A DNA stretch of 64,000 nt from AP-15 sp963845735 (GTDB taxonomy: Bacteria; Pseudomonadota; Alphaproteobacteria; ATCC43930; CGMCC-115725). Below are positions 11,448 to 20,784 of this stretch, in pieces. The first letter of the stretch is position 1. Every line of letters begins with the position of its first letter. The notes below the pieces were generated by a model, which was not told the DNA's origin, did no database searches, and saw nothing but the letters and a program-made list of their open reading frames with translations. The stretch covers positions 1 through 64,000 of the forward strand of contig CAWJTR010000002.1 of NCBI GenBank assembly GCA_963845735.1, written 5' to 3'. Made by a program: the position numbers and the translations under genes.

Positions 11448-13072
11448 TCAGGCGGCGAGGGTGGCGATTTTGGACTGCCAGTTCCACGGCAGCAGTTCGC
11501 TGAGCCGGTTGATCGGGTGATTGTTGGCCATGCGATCGATCACGTCGCTGAGCCAGGCTTGCGGATCGAGGCCGTTGAGTTTGGCGCTTTCCAGCACGGT
11601 GTAGAGGATTGCGGCGCGCTCGCCGCCGGCGTCGGATCCAAGGAACAAAAAATTTTTGCGTGTAACGGCGATACCGCGCAGTGCCCGCTCGGCGACATTA
11701 TTGTCGATCGCAAGCCGGCCATCACCGGCATAGTGGCTCAGTGCTTCCCAGCGGCTGAGCGCGTATTGGATCGCTTTGGCGAGCGGGTTCTTTGCTGACA
11801 ACCGGCGGCGCTGTGCGGTCAGCCAGTCGCACAACGCGTTGAGGATCGCCACGGCACGGCACTGTCGCGCCGCCAGCCGGGCCTCGGCCAACTGGCCAGT
11901 AATCTCGGCTTCGATCTTGTAGAGCTCGCCAATCCGTTTGAGCGCCTCCTCGGCGATCGGCGATTTGGTTGCCTCGAACACGTCGTAAAATTTGCGCCTG
12001 GCGTGTGCCCAACACGCCGCGTGGATCAGCGGCGGCGGCCCTCGGCCAATCCGGTCTTTGACGGATGTCGGTCGCGTCAGAGCCTGGTAGCCGCTAAAGG
12101 CGTCGGCCTGGATCACGCCGCGAAAGAGAGCGAGATGATCGCGCGGCCGCTCGCCGCGGCGATCGGGGCTGAAGCGGTAATAAGCCGCGGAGGCCCGCCC
12201 GCCTTGCCAGGGCCGCTCATCGACGACATAGGTCCACAGCCGCCCGGTTCGGGTCTTGCCATTGCCCGGCGCCAGCACGGCGATCGGCGTGTCGTCGGTG
12301 TGGATGATTGGCGCCGCCAGGACATGGGCGCCGATCAGCTCGGCCAGCGGCGTCACCCACCAGGCGGCATGCCCGACCCAGTCGGCCAGAGTGGCACGCT
12401 CGATCTCGATGCCTTCACGCGCCAGGATCGCCGATTGCCGGTAGAGCGGCAGCCCGTCGAGATATTTGCTGACCACGACATTGGCGACCAGACCCGGCCC
12501 CGGCCGCCCCTTCTCGATCGGCAGATCGGGCATCGGCGCTTGTACGATGCGCTCGCAGCAGCGGCAGCTCGCTTCGGCCGAATATGGCGGATCACTTTGA
12601 GGCGAGCCGGGATCTTCTCCAAGATCTCGGTCACGTCCTCGCCGAGCTTGGCAAAGCGGGTGCCGCCGCAGCCCGGGCAGACCGACCCCGGATCATGCAC
12701 GATCTCCTCGCGCGGCAGATGATCGGGCAGCGGCCGCCGCACCGGCTGACGCCGTTCGCGCGGTGGCTGATTTGGGGCACGCTGTGCTGTCGGCGCTGTG
12801 CGTGCTGCTTCGCTCTCTTCCAGATCCTCGAGCATCAACTCGGCCTGCGCGATCTGAGTGTCGAGTTTTTCCGATGAGCGCCCGAATTGCATGCGCCGCA
12901 GCTGGGCAAGCTGAGCCTTGTACTGTTCGATCCGCAGACGGGCGCCGGTCAGCTCGGCCCGCGCCACCGCCAGTTCCGCCTCGCGTTCGGCCAGCAGGGC
13001 GCGCAGCTCGGCGATCTCTTGAACGGGGTCAGCAGCGTCTGGCATCAACCAAGAGTTTACTCCCGCGCTCAT
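11448..13072 (-). CDS. tnpC: IS66 transposase TnpC (copy 1, frameshifted)
   Basis: The N-terminal coiled coil AELRALLAEREAELAVAR is followed by the conserved MQFGRSSEKLD, a zinc finger CPGCGGTRFAKLGEDV, and the DDE catalytic core: IHTDDTPIAVL, GVIQADAFSGYQAL and DNNVAERALRG. It ends LPWNWQSKIATLAA. One frame break near 12520 divides the coiled coil and zinc finger from the catalytic domain. At about 535 residues it is full length for the family. Its start overlaps the TnpB stop. Confidence 0.9.
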
Positions 13073-13466
13073 TGAGCAGCGGCGCCAACGTACCCGCCTG
13101 AGTCACTATGTCGCGCTGTTCGACCAGCCACCTCCGGGGCCCAGCTGCGGCGCGGTGCACGCCAGTCGATACCTTCCAGCAGCATCGATAATTGCGCTGC
13201 CGTCAGCACCACCGACCCGTCTTTGGCCTGCGGCCACAAAAATCGCCGTGCTCCAACCGCTTGGCAAACAGGCACAGGCCTTGCCCGTCCCACCACAGCA
13301 CCTTGATCAGGTCGCCGCGGCGACCGCGAAACACGAACAGCGCACCACCATGCGGATCGAGCTGCAGCGTCAGCTGAACCCGCGCCGCCAGCCCGTCAAA
13401 GCCCTTCCTCATGTCGGTGACGCCGCACGCCAGATAGACGCGGACGTTGCCTGGAATGCCGATCAC
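13069..13466 (-). CDS. tnpB: IS66 accessory protein TnpB (copy 1, frameshifted)
   Basis: Begins MIGIPGNVRVYLACGVTDMR and continues with KGFDGLAARVQ and FVFRGRRGDLIKVLWWDG, all standard for IS66 Orf2. A shift near 13240 moves the tail FLWPQAKDGSVVLTAAQLSM into another frame. Compared with copy 2, a base change removes the normal stop after APEVAG, so translation runs on to 13069 and overlaps tnpC. TnpB is required for IS66 transposition but its biochemical role is unclear. Confidence 0.88.
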
Positions 13467-13957
13467 GACAACGCTGACAAAACCTGGCGCAACGCCGCCT
13501 CGTCGACCGCGCCGGTCAGGCGCAGCTTTACCCCCGAGGGCAACTCGACCTCGATTATCCCGGCTGTCGACCGATCGGGTTCTAATGTCGGCACCGGATC
13601 AGCCGGCGCTGTGGCCAATGCCAGCGGTTCAACCGGCAGCGCCAATCTCACTGGCGCAAAGCCGGTCAGTTCGCCAGTGCGAAACTGACGCCGCCAGGTG
13701 TAAAGCTGGCCGCTGCTGATCCCGTGCAGCCGGCAAACCAACGAGGGCGACGACCCCGGCGCTACGCTCTGCGCCAATATCCGCAGCTTCTCTTCAAGGC
13801 TCCAGCGCCGGCGCCGCTCCGGACCCGTGAGAACCTCGCCGTGGACCTCGCGAGCCCTCGTATGAGTACTCCCGAGGTCCTCCTTATCGACTAGCCCCGC
13901 GTCATCCATTGCACCGCCGCCATAAAACAGCGGCAGCATCCAGCTCAACACGTCCAA
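13463..13957 (-). CDS. tnpA: IS66 TnpA/Orf1 helix-turn-helix protein (copy 1)
   Basis: Contains the basic helix-turn-helix RRRRWSLEEKLRILAQSV and RLHGISSGQLYTWRRQF, typical of IS66 Orf1, and the conserved tail IIEVELPSGVKLRLTGAVDE. The frame is unbroken, 164 residues if the ATG at 13957 is used. The internal ATG of MDDAGLVDKED at 13909 is an alternative start. Its stop overlaps the tnpB start by four bases. Confidence 0.88.
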   Translation of the reverse strand: MDVLSWMLPLFYGGGAMDDAGLVDKEDLGSTHTRAREVHGEVLTGPERRRRWSLEEKLRILAQSVAPGSSPSLVCRLHGISSGQLYTWRRQFRTGELTGFAPVRLALPVEPLALATAPADPVPTLEPDRSTAGIIEVELPSGVKLRLTGAVDEAALRQVLSALS

Positions 13958-13985
13958 CGCAAGGCGACCCTCAGCTGACGCTTAC

Positions 13986-14135
13986 ACCTATGACTCGATC
14001 TTCGAATTCCTGACCCAGCTTGGCCCACGGTGCATCCCGCTGGTCCTTGACCACGGGAACGGCGCCAAGATCGTTCGCATCGGTGATGTCGTACCGAAGT
14101 TTTTCGATCGCACCGATACTGAAACCAGGACTTGA
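13986..14135 (+). pseudogene. Gene end cut by IS66, unrecognised
   Basis: Directly beyond the IS66 end an open plus-strand frame without a start reads YDSIFEFLTQLGPRCIPLVL then IVRIGDVVPKFFDRTDTE and stops at 14133. It looks like genuine protein sequence whose 5' part was removed by the insertion. The minus strand is also open here (FSIGAIEKLRYDITDANDL), so the coding strand is uncertain. I do not recognise the family. Confidence 0.35.
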
Positions 14136-14459
14136 TTGTCGATGCGCTGAGACCTGTTGCCATGCGACCGCCGTTGATCTGCGGTCATGGTTCACTCAGG
14201 TTTTGTGGAATTCAACGACTGTAAATGCGCACCATTTCTCAGATTGTTATCTAATAAATGGGTCACCAAATATGATTTTGTCCCCTGTTTTAGCATCGGA
14301 TTTGTCAAGGGGACGTAAAAGGCTCGGATGGGTCATCGGCGTTCCGATTTGCCGGTTTGACCGGAGAGGATTGTCTTGCGCTGAAGAAGTTGGGAGGCGA
14401 CGAACACGCTGCGATTACTCTTCGGGAACGGCATCCTCCAAGCTGGCGGCCGTCCACCT

Positions 14460-14561
14460 TTGCGCGCCGAGTGCGATGCGCGCAGCGCCCGAGCGCGCGA
14501 GATGTTCGCCCGCGTCGCCGGCTTCCCGGCAATCAAGACGCTCGACGGCTTCGACTGGGCC
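14460..14561 (+). pseudogene. IstB-like ATPase fragment
   Basis: The short segment ARAREMFARVAGFPAIKTLD followed by GFDW resembles the N-terminal region of IS21-type IstB helper ATPases. Nothing else of the gene is found, and at 14562 the same frame becomes DNA ligase sequence. The 14136-14459 stretch upstream has no defensible gene. This is a remnant only; the family match is from recall. Confidence 0.4.
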
Positions 14562-14937
14562 GACCCCGAGGGCAGCCGGCCGTTCATCGGCGCACTACTG
14601 CTCGGCGTATTACGATCCAGATGGGCGGCTGATCTACGCTGGCCGGGTCGGTTCGGGAATGCGCGCCGACTAGCTCGAGGAACTTTTGCGCCGGCTTCAG
14701 CCGCTACGGACCGACAGGATGCCGCTCGACGTCGCGCCGCCGCGCTCGACCCGCTTCGGCTCGCCGCTGGTGCTGTCGCGGGTCCATTGGGTTCGGCCTG
14801 AGCTCGTCGTCGAGGTCAAGTATCTGACCTGGACCGAGGACGGCCTCTTGCGCCAAGTCGTCTACGAAGGGATGCGCGAGGACAAGCCGGCGCGTGAGGT
14901 CGTGCGCGAGACGCCTTCCGTCAGTGCGAGGGGCTGA
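14562..14937 (+). pseudogene. ATP-dependent DNA ligase (LigD-type), C-terminal fragment
   Basis: Reads DPEGSRPFIGALLLG, then after a one-base shift YYDPDGRLIYAGRVGSGM, an in-frame TAG at 14671, LEELLRRLQPL, FGSPLVLSRVHWVRPELVVE and TWTEDGLLRQVVYEGMREDK. This is the OB-fold end of ATP-dependent ligases of the bacterial non-homologous end-joining type. The catalytic nucleotidyltransferase domain with the active lysine is absent and the fragment carries a nonsense codon, so it is a dead remnant. Confidence 0.75.
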
Positions 14938-15083
14938 AAAGCGATACCCGCGCCGCAGGTGGTTGGGAAGCGCCCCACATGATAATCCTACGATCGCTGG
15001 AGCATGCTCATGATCGCTTCAGCAGCCACGGGTGAAGGGGCCGGGCGAAAGCTGGGCTGCATGAAGTGTCGCCTCCAATTCCG

Positions 15084-15896
15084 CTATCCTCTCACCAATC
15101 CGCCGTCGATTGGGATCACTGCTCCGGTCACATAATCTGACAGGTCGGTCGCCAAAAACTCGACCACCTTGGCGCAATCCTCGACCGTCCCAAGACGCCG
15201 GAGAGCGACCAACTCAGCCCGATCGCGGTTGCTCTGGCTGCTGCCCGGAATGACCGTTGCCATGATCCGGCCGGTCGCAATAACACCGGGGGCGATGCAA
15301 TTCGCAGTAATCCCGAACGGGCCGAGATCCTGGGCCAGATAGCGGGTGTAGTGGGCGATCGCCGCTTTGGCCGCGCCGTAATGGGCGTAGCCACCATCAG
15401 CGGATGGTGCCGTGCCGGCCACTGAACTCACCGTGATGATCTTCCCGGAACGCTGCTGCTTCATGGTCGGGGCGACGGCGTTGCAGCTATACACGGTCCC
15501 GAACAGGTTCATCTCGGTGACGAGGTGCAACAGGGCCGGATCGAGGGTGCTGGCCTTGGTATCCATGGGCCGACCACGGCCGCCGCCGGCATTGGCGACG
15601 AGCACATCGACCCGCCCCCACTCCTGGACGACCCGGGCCACCATTGCCTCGACTGCCTCGTGGTCACGCACATCGACCTCGATCCCCAACGCCGTCCCGC
15701 CCGATGCCTCGATCTCGGCGACGGTATTTACACCGGTCATATCCTGCGCCTCGGTCTCGAACTCCTCGTACGAACGCAGGTTTAGGTCGGCGACCGCCAG
15801 CTTGGCACCAAGCCCGGCGAGCCTCTTGGCATAGGCCCGCCCGAGGCCTCGTGCCGCGCCGGTTACGATCACCACCTTTCCGTCTAGCTTGCCCAT
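15084..15896 (-). CDS. SDR family NAD(P)-dependent oxidoreductase
   Basis: An intact classical short-chain dehydrogenase of 270 residues. The Rossmann glycine motif is VTGAARGLG at residues 11-19, followed by NAG in LVANAGGG, the catalytic serine in TVSSVAG, and Y-x-x-x-K in YAHYGAAKAA. An insertion SYEEFETEAQDMTGV after the second strand resembles the longer cofactor loop of mycofactocin-type SDRs. The C-terminus is TGAVIPIDGGLVRG. It is divergent from the molybdoenzyme subunit at 15995 with a 98-base shared promoter region. The substrate is not predictable. Confidence 0.9.
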   Translation of the reverse strand: MGKLDGKVVIVTGAARGLGRAYAKRLAGLGAKLAVADLNLRSYEEFETEAQDMTGVNTVAEIEASGGTALGIEVDVRDHEAVEAMVARVVQEWGRVDVLVANAGGGRGRPMDTKASTLDPALLHLVTEMNLFGTVYSCNAVAPTMKQQRSGKIITVSSVAGTAPSADGGYAHYGAAKAAIAHYTRYLAQDLGPFGITANCIAPGVIATGRIMATVIPGSSQSNRDRAELVALRRLGTVEDCAKVVEFLATDLSDYVTGAVIPIDGGLVRG

Positions 15897-15994
15897 CGTA
15901 CCATCTCCTTTCGGCGACCTCGCTGTCGGTTCATGGCCGCGCTCGATTCAACGCTTTCTATGCTTCGCGCAAACTGGAAAGGGTCGGATTTTCG

Positions 15995-18430
15995 ATGACT
16001 GACGATCGCAGGCAAGCGTTGGGGCTCGAAGGCGCGGATTTCGGCCTCGGGCTGCGGCCAAAGAACATCGGCGCGCGGGTCAAGCGGGTCGAGGATCGGC
16101 GGTTGCTGACCGGCCAGGGAGCGTTTACCGACGATCGTATCGTCCCGGGCGCATTGCATATCGCATTCTGCCGCAGCGATCATCCGCACGCTCTGATCTC
16201 GAGCATCAGCACCGCGGCGGCAGAAGCAATGCCGGGCGTAATCGGCGTCTATACCGCGAGAGAGCTCAACGGTTTGATCGAGCCGGTGTATGCCACTTCG
16301 CGGCTGCCTGATTATCACTCGACCGCGCTATATCCGCTGGCGCGCGAAAAAGTCCGTTACGTCGGCGAGCCCGTCGTCGCTGTCTTGGCCGAGAGCCGGT
16401 ACCGCGCAGAGGACGCGCTCGATCGGATCGAGATCGCCTACGAACCGCTCGAAACCGTGATCGACCCCGAGAGGGCTGTCTTCAAGGACGCGCCGCTGCT
16501 GCACGAAGAGGCGGGGACGAACATCCTCGCGACCCGGGAGTTTGCGCGCGGCGATCTTGCCGAGGCGATGGCGCGGGCCACGGTGCGCGTCGGCGGCCGT
16601 TTCCGGTTCCGCCGTAAGGCGCCTGTCGCCCTTGAGCCCCGTGCCTGTCTCGCGGAGTACGATCGCGGGCGCCGTTTGCTAACCCTGACCGCATCGACGC
16701 AGATCCCCGGCATTCTCCGCGACGTTCTCGCCGATCTCCTCCGAATGCCGGGACATAGCGTCCGCGTCGTCGCGCCCGATGTCGGAGGCGGCTTTGGCGG
16801 CAAGGCATCCCTTTACCAGGAGGAGATTGTCGTCTCGGTGCTCGCCCGTCACCTCGGCCGAGCGGTGCGCTGGACCGGCAGCCGACAGGAGGATCTCGTC
16901 TCGACGACGCATGGCTTCGACGAAATCGTTGAAGCCGAACTCGGGCTGGATCGGGACGGCCACATTCTGGCGCTTGCCGCCGAGGTGATCGGCGATGTCG
17001 GCGCCTATTCGATCTATCCGTGGACTGCCGCGCTCGAGCCCGTCCAGGTCGCGAGTTTCCTGCCGGGTCCCTACCGGGTGCCAACCTACCGCGGGCAGGT
17101 ACGGGCGGTCGCAACTTGCAAGACCCCGACCGGCCCCTATCGCGGCGTCGGCCGGCCAATCTCGACCTTCGTCATGGAGCGGCTGATCGACATGGCGGCG
17201 CAGCGTCTCGCGATCGATCCCGTTCAACTTCGTCTGCGGAACTTGATCCGAGCCGACGAGCTCCCTTACCGGGTGGCCTCCGGCATCGTCTGGGACCGTT
17301 CCGGCTTTGTCGACAGCCTGACGAGCGCGTGCCAGGCCGCCGGCTACCAGCTGCTGCGCGAGGAACAGGCGAAGGCAAGGGCCGAAGGTCGGCTCGTTGG
17401 CATCGGCATCGCCACCTACGCGGAACTGACCGGCATCGGGTCTCGCATTTCGGCGGCACCGGGGATGCCGATCAACACCGGAACAGAAACCGCCACGATC
17501 CGCCTCGATTCGACCGGGGCGGTGACCGGCAGTTTCGGGGTTGCCTCACACGGCCAAGGGCTTGAGACCACGCTCGCGCAGGTGATTGCCGACGAGCTCG
17601 GCGCCCGGATCGAGGACATTCAAATCCTGCAGGGCGACAGCGCCGTCGTCGCGCACGGCACCGGAAGCTATGCGAGCCGCAGCGCGGTGCTGGCCGGAGG
17701 AGCGGCGACGTTGGCAGCGCGCCTGCTCAAGGAGAAGGTGATCCGTGCGGCCTCGCACCTGCTCGAAGCGGCGGTCGATGACATCGAGGCCGCCGACGGA
17801 CGGGTGTTCGTCTCGGGTACCGACCGCTCCTTGACCTTCCGGGAGATCGCAAGGGCGGTTTATTCCGAAATCGGGCGCTTGCCGAGAGAGGCGCGCGAGG
17901 AGATGGAGGTCACCAAGCTCTACGACCCGTATTTCGGCACGACGACATGCGCGACGCACATCGCCGCACTGGAGATCGACCCGGAGACCTGCAAGGTCAC
18001 GCTCAGCCGCTACGTCGTCGCCGAGGATTGCGGTCGCCTGATCAACCCGATGATCGTCGAGGGCCAGGTTCACGGCGCCGTCGCCCAGGGCATCGGGGCG
18101 GCGCTCTACGAGGAAATCGTCTACGACGAGGCCGGCCAGCTGCTGACCGCAAGCCTCGCCGATTATGGTATCCCGGTCGCAAGCGAGGTGCCGGCGATCA
18201 CGACCCGGCATCTCGAAACCGAGTCTCCGTCGACGGTCGGCGGCTTCCGTGGCATGGGCGAAGGCGGGACCATCGGCGCCCCGGCAGCTATTGCCAACGC
18301 GCTCGCCGATGCGCTGGCGCCGGTTGGAGCCGAGATCTTCGAGCTGCCGATGACCCCGCAGCGCTTGTTTCGCCTGGTCGGGAGCGGGAAGAGGCCGAGC
18401 GTCCGCGCACGACAGAATGGAGGCCGTTGA
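15995..18430 (+). CDS. Xanthine dehydrogenase family molybdopterin-binding subunit (1)
   Basis: An intact 811-residue large subunit of the molybdenum hydroxylase family. The aldehyde oxidase/xanthine dehydrogenase a/b hammerhead domain starts at RVKRVEDRRLLTGQGAFTDD. The molybdopterin-binding motif is DVGGGFGGKASLYQE, then GPYRGVGRPISTF, and the putative catalytic glutamate is in RGMGEGGTIGAP near the end. No FAD-binding or 2Fe-2S subunit gene is adjacent, so the electron partner must be encoded elsewhere. The ATG at 15995 is chosen because upstream in-frame sequence is antisense to the SDR gene and lacks homology. It may share an operon with the SDR at 18545. Confidence 0.92.
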   Translation: MTDDRRQALGLEGADFGLGLRPKNIGARVKRVEDRRLLTGQGAFTDDRIVPGALHIAFCRSDHPHALISSISTAAAEAMPGVIGVYTARELNGLIEPVYATSRLPDYHSTALYPLAREKVRYVGEPVVAVLAESRYRAEDALDRIEIAYEPLETVIDPERAVFKDAPLLHEEAGTNILATREFARGDLAEAMARATVRVGGRFRFRRKAPVALEPRACLAEYDRGRRLLTLTASTQIPGILRDVLADLLRMPGHSVRVVAPDVGGGFGGKASLYQEEIVVSVLARHLGRAVRWTGSRQEDLVSTTHGFDEIVEAELGLDRDGHILALAAEVIGDVGAYSIYPWTAALEPVQVASFLPGPYRVPTYRGQVRAVATCKTPTGPYRGVGRPISTFVMERLIDMAAQRLAIDPVQLRLRNLIRADELPYRVASGIVWDRSGFVDSLTSACQAAGYQLLREEQAKARAEGRLVGIGIATYAELTGIGSRISAAPGMPINTGTETATIRLDSTGAVTGSFGVASHGQGLETTLAQVIADELGARIEDIQILQGDSAVVAHGTGSYASRSAVLAGGAATLAARLLKEKVIRAASHLLEAAVDDIEAADGRVFVSGTDRSLTFREIARAVYSEIGRLPREAREEMEVTKLYDPYFGTTTCATHIAALEIDPETCKVTLSRYVVAEDCGRLINPMIVEGQVHGAVAQGIGAALYEEIVYDEAGQLLTASLADYGIPVASEVPAITTRHLETESPSTVGGFRGMGEGGTIGAPAAIANALADALAPVGAEIFELPMTPQRLFRLVGSGKRPSVRARQNGGR

Positions 18431-18544
18431 CACCCATCTGGCCGAGCATGAGCGTGGTGCAGGTTGGCTGCGGCAAGGATATCGTGGCCAGATGAGAGGG
18501 TCTGAGCGTTGATTCTCAGCTTCGAGATTTAGCGAGGTGGATGC

Positions 18545-19270
18545 ATGCCCTCGATCGCTGATCAGCATGTGGTGGTCCTCGGCGGTACGTCGGGCTTTGG
18601 CTTTGCCACTGCCAAGGCGGCCCTGGCGGAGGGTGCAAGGGTCACGATCGCCTCGCGTTCGGCCGAGAAATTGAGCGGCGCGCTCGCTCGGCTCGGCAAT
18701 CACGCAAGCGGCGAATGCGTCGATGTCACCGACAAGCCGATGCTGGAGCGGTTCTTTGCCGGCCTCGGTCCGTTCGATCACTTGGCGGTGACGGTCGGCG
18801 ATGCGCTGCTGAGCAAGCAGATCATGGAGCTCACCGACGAAGAGGCACGCTCGGCCTTCGAAGTGCGGTTCTGGGGTCAGTTCAATGCCGTCCGCGCGGC
18901 CTATCCGCATATCAGCAAGTCGGGCTCGATCACGCTGGTCTCCGGCCTTGCCGGGCAGCGCGCGTCGCCGGGACGGGGTATCTATGCCGGCGTGCTTGGC
19001 GGGATTGAGGGCATGGTGAAGAGCTTCGCCGCCGAACTCCGGCCGGTCAGGGTCAACGGGGTGTGCGCCGGCGCGGTCGACACCGAGCTTTGGCATCGAT
19101 TGCCGGAAGCCGAGAGATTGGCGACATTCGAGCGCATCGGCGCCCGCCTCCCGGTCGGCCGGGTCGGCAAGCCTGAGGATATCGCCGAAGCCTACCTCTA
19201 TCTGATGAAGACCGGCTTCAGCACCGGCGAGACCATCGTTGTCGATGGCGGTGCGCTGCAGGCACCGTAA
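18545..19270 (+). CDS. SDR family oxidoreductase lacking the catalytic lysine
   Basis: An intact 241-residue SDR: the cofactor motif is VLGGTSGFGFA, the serine site LVSGLAG, the tyrosine in RGIYAGVLGG, and the end GETIVVDGGALQAP. The normal Y-x-x-x-K is YAGVL here, so the catalytic lysine is replaced, and NAG is replaced by VGDALL. It may be a non-canonical or inactive SDR, or use a different proton relay. It follows the molybdoenzyme subunit by 114 bases in the same direction and is probably co-regulated. Confidence 0.85.
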   Translation: MPSIADQHVVVLGGTSGFGFATAKAALAEGARVTIASRSAEKLSGALARLGNHASGECVDVTDKPMLERFFAGLGPFDHLAVTVGDALLSKQIMELTDEEARSAFEVRFWGQFNAVRAAYPHISKSGSITLVSGLAGQRASPGRGIYAGVLGGIEGMVKSFAAELRPVRVNGVCAGAVDTELWHRLPEAERLATFERIGARLPVGRVGKPEDIAEAYLYLMKTGFSTGETIVVDGGALQAP

Positions 19271-19821
19271 TCTCGATCACGGCAATCGCCGGGTTCCGGA
19301 TCAGATCGCAAGCATTAGTGGGCGGGCCCGGGAGGTGTCGTGTTCGCCAGCTGTTCGACCGCATCGATGATCCGAAGCCAGATCGTGGCACCGGCGAAGT
19401 CTCCGGCCGCTATGTGCTCGTCAATCCGCCTGAAGCTTTCTGTCTGGGCCGTGTCACCTTACCATCTAAACATCAGGTAAGCGACGCGCCAAATGTCGAT
19501 CTCGGCTATCACGCCGAGAGAGTAAATCGGGCTGACCTAGAAATGTTTAAGACGTCGAGTTCGGCCTCTCTCTGCTCCGATTGATGCCGGCGCATCCGCG
19601 ATTGCGTATCGTCGGACCTGCTCTCTGACTTCCTGGTCGCCGCCACGGTTTGGTCTACTGGGTGACCGGGGAGCGATAGTCCGGCTGGGCGAAGAGCGGG
19701 GCCCGTAGCCACGGACCGAGCCGATGGCTCTAAATTTCGGAGATATCGGCGTTGTTACCCGCAGCGTTACCCGTGGCGTTGAGAGCTCTCGGTATATTTT
19801 CTTGTAACTCATTGATTTAAG
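19271..19821. other. About 550 bp without a recognised gene
   Basis: Both strands have short open frames but no homology or good start. On the minus strand immediately beyond the tRNA-Lys fragment, a frame begins MSYKKIYRELSTPRVTLRV but soon becomes low-complexity and arginine-rich. The stretch may be the decayed flank of an old integrated element. Confidence 0.35.
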
Positions 19822-19878
19822 TGATGAGCCCGCCGGGATTCGAACCCGGGACCTACTGATTAAAAGTCAAATGCTCTT
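19822..19878 (-). repeat. tRNA-Lys(TTT) 3' fragment, possible att scar
   Basis: The minus strand carries the 3' part of a tRNA-Lys: half of the D stem (AGAGC), the anticodon arm TTGACTTTTAATCAG with TTT, the T arm CCCGG-GTTCGAA-TCCCGG shape, and the acceptor CGGGCTCA then TCA. The 5' acceptor strand and the matching D-stem strand are missing (GAGC stands where GCTC is expected), so it cannot fold as a tRNA. It is best read as an attachment-site remnant, less likely as a decayed tRNA gene. Confidence 0.65.
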
Positions 19879-20010
19879 AGCTGCTCGGCTTGAAGACAGG
19901 CTAACATCGATAGACGCCGATAACAGCAAATCAAGGCAGTTGCGTGCCCCCGCAACCAAACCCAGCCCCTGCCACGTGAGACGGCGATTCTCAGGGGACG
20001 CGATCGCTCG

Positions 20011-20784
20011 TCACGAGCGGCGCCCCCAGGCGATGAAGCCGTCGTTTTTGAGCCCGGGCTTGCCGTATGCGAGGGGCGCGCCGGCGAAGGTTTCGACCCG
20101 GCCGCCGGCGGCTTCGAGGATCGCCTGGCCCGCCGCAGTGTCCCATTCCATCGTCGTGCCGAAGCGCGGATAGAGATCGGCTTCGCCGGCCGCGATCAGC
20201 CCGAATTTGAGCGCGCTGCCGCAACTGACGCGCGAACGCACCGGATAATCCTGCAGGAACTCGCCAAGCCGTCGGCTGTTTTCGTGCGAGCGGCTGTGGA
20301 CGACGACGAGCCCCTCGGGCGACGGAATGCGCGCCTGGATCGGCTCGACGCCGCCGCCGTTGAGCTGACGGGTCGCGGTTCCCGGCCCATATGCGGCATA
20401 GGTCAGCCCGACCGCCGGGCCATGAAGGACGCCGAGCACCGGCCTTCCATCCTCGACGAGGCCGATGCACACCGCGAACTCGCCATTCTTGGCGACAAAC
20501 TCGCGGGTGCCGTCGAGCGGGTCGACCGCCCAGAAGCGCGCCGCCGAGGGCGGCAGCCCTTCGGCCTCGACCAACTCCTCGGCAAAGATCGGAATATCGG
20601 GAAAGGCGTTGCCGAGCATCGCGATGATGATCCGTTCGGCGCCAAGATCGGCCTCGGTCACCGGGGTCTTGTCGGCTTTCTGGCGTACGTCGAAATCTTG
20701 CGCGTAGACCCGCATGATCGCCTCGCCGGCCGCCACAGCGGCGCGCCGCGCGATTTCGAGCAGCTGATCGCGAGGTTCGCTCAT
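20011..20784 (-). CDS. cysQ: 3'(2'),5'-bisphosphate nucleotidase / inositol monophosphatase family (CysQ-like)
   Basis: An intact 257-residue protein. The metal-site motifs of the lithium-sensitive phosphatase superfamily are clear: IFAEELVEAEG, WAVDPLDGTREFV and EWDTAAGQAILEAAGGRV. CysQ removes the 3' phosphate from PAP formed in sulfate assimilation; inositol-phosphatase or histidinol-phosphatase activity is the alternative. The spacing of DPLDGTREF favours CysQ. The ATG overlaps the stop of the upstream molybdoenzyme subunit (ATGA), so the two are co-transcribed. Confidence 0.85.
   Translation of the reverse strand: MSEPRDQLLEIARRAAVAAGEAIMRVYAQDFDVRQKADKTPVTEADLGAERIIIAMLGNAFPDIPIFAEELVEAEGLPPSAARFWAVDPLDGTREFVAKNGEFAVCIGLVEDGRPVLGVLHGPAVGLTYAAYGPGTATRQLNGGGVEPIQARIPSPEGLVVVHSRSHENSRRLGEFLQDYPVRSRVSCGSALKFGLIAAGEADLYPRFGTTMEWDTAAGQAILEAAGGRVETFAGAPLAYGKPGLKNDGFIAWGRRS

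Larger units (their letters stand above)
11426..13985 (-). mobile_element. IS66 family insertion sequence, copy 1
   Basis: The element is about 2560 bp with terminal inverted repeats GTAAGCGTCAGCTG at 11426 and CAGCTGACGCTTAC ending at 13985. On the minus strand it carries tnpA, tnpB and tnpC in the standard IS66 order. The flanks are GGAACTCC on the left and ACCTATGA on the right, so no 8-bp target duplication is seen. This suggests a deletion or recombination at one end. A second, very similar copy in the opposite orientation is at 28283-30846. Confidence 0.92.

Noticed and set aside
15644..15994. N-terminal extension of the molybdoenzyme subunit at 15995
   Set aside because: It is antisense to a well-supported SDR gene, is arginine- and proline-rich, and has no homology to the family.
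17546..19096. A 516-residue minus-strand open frame
   Set aside because: It is antisense to two clear genes, has shadow-like composition and no recognisable domain.
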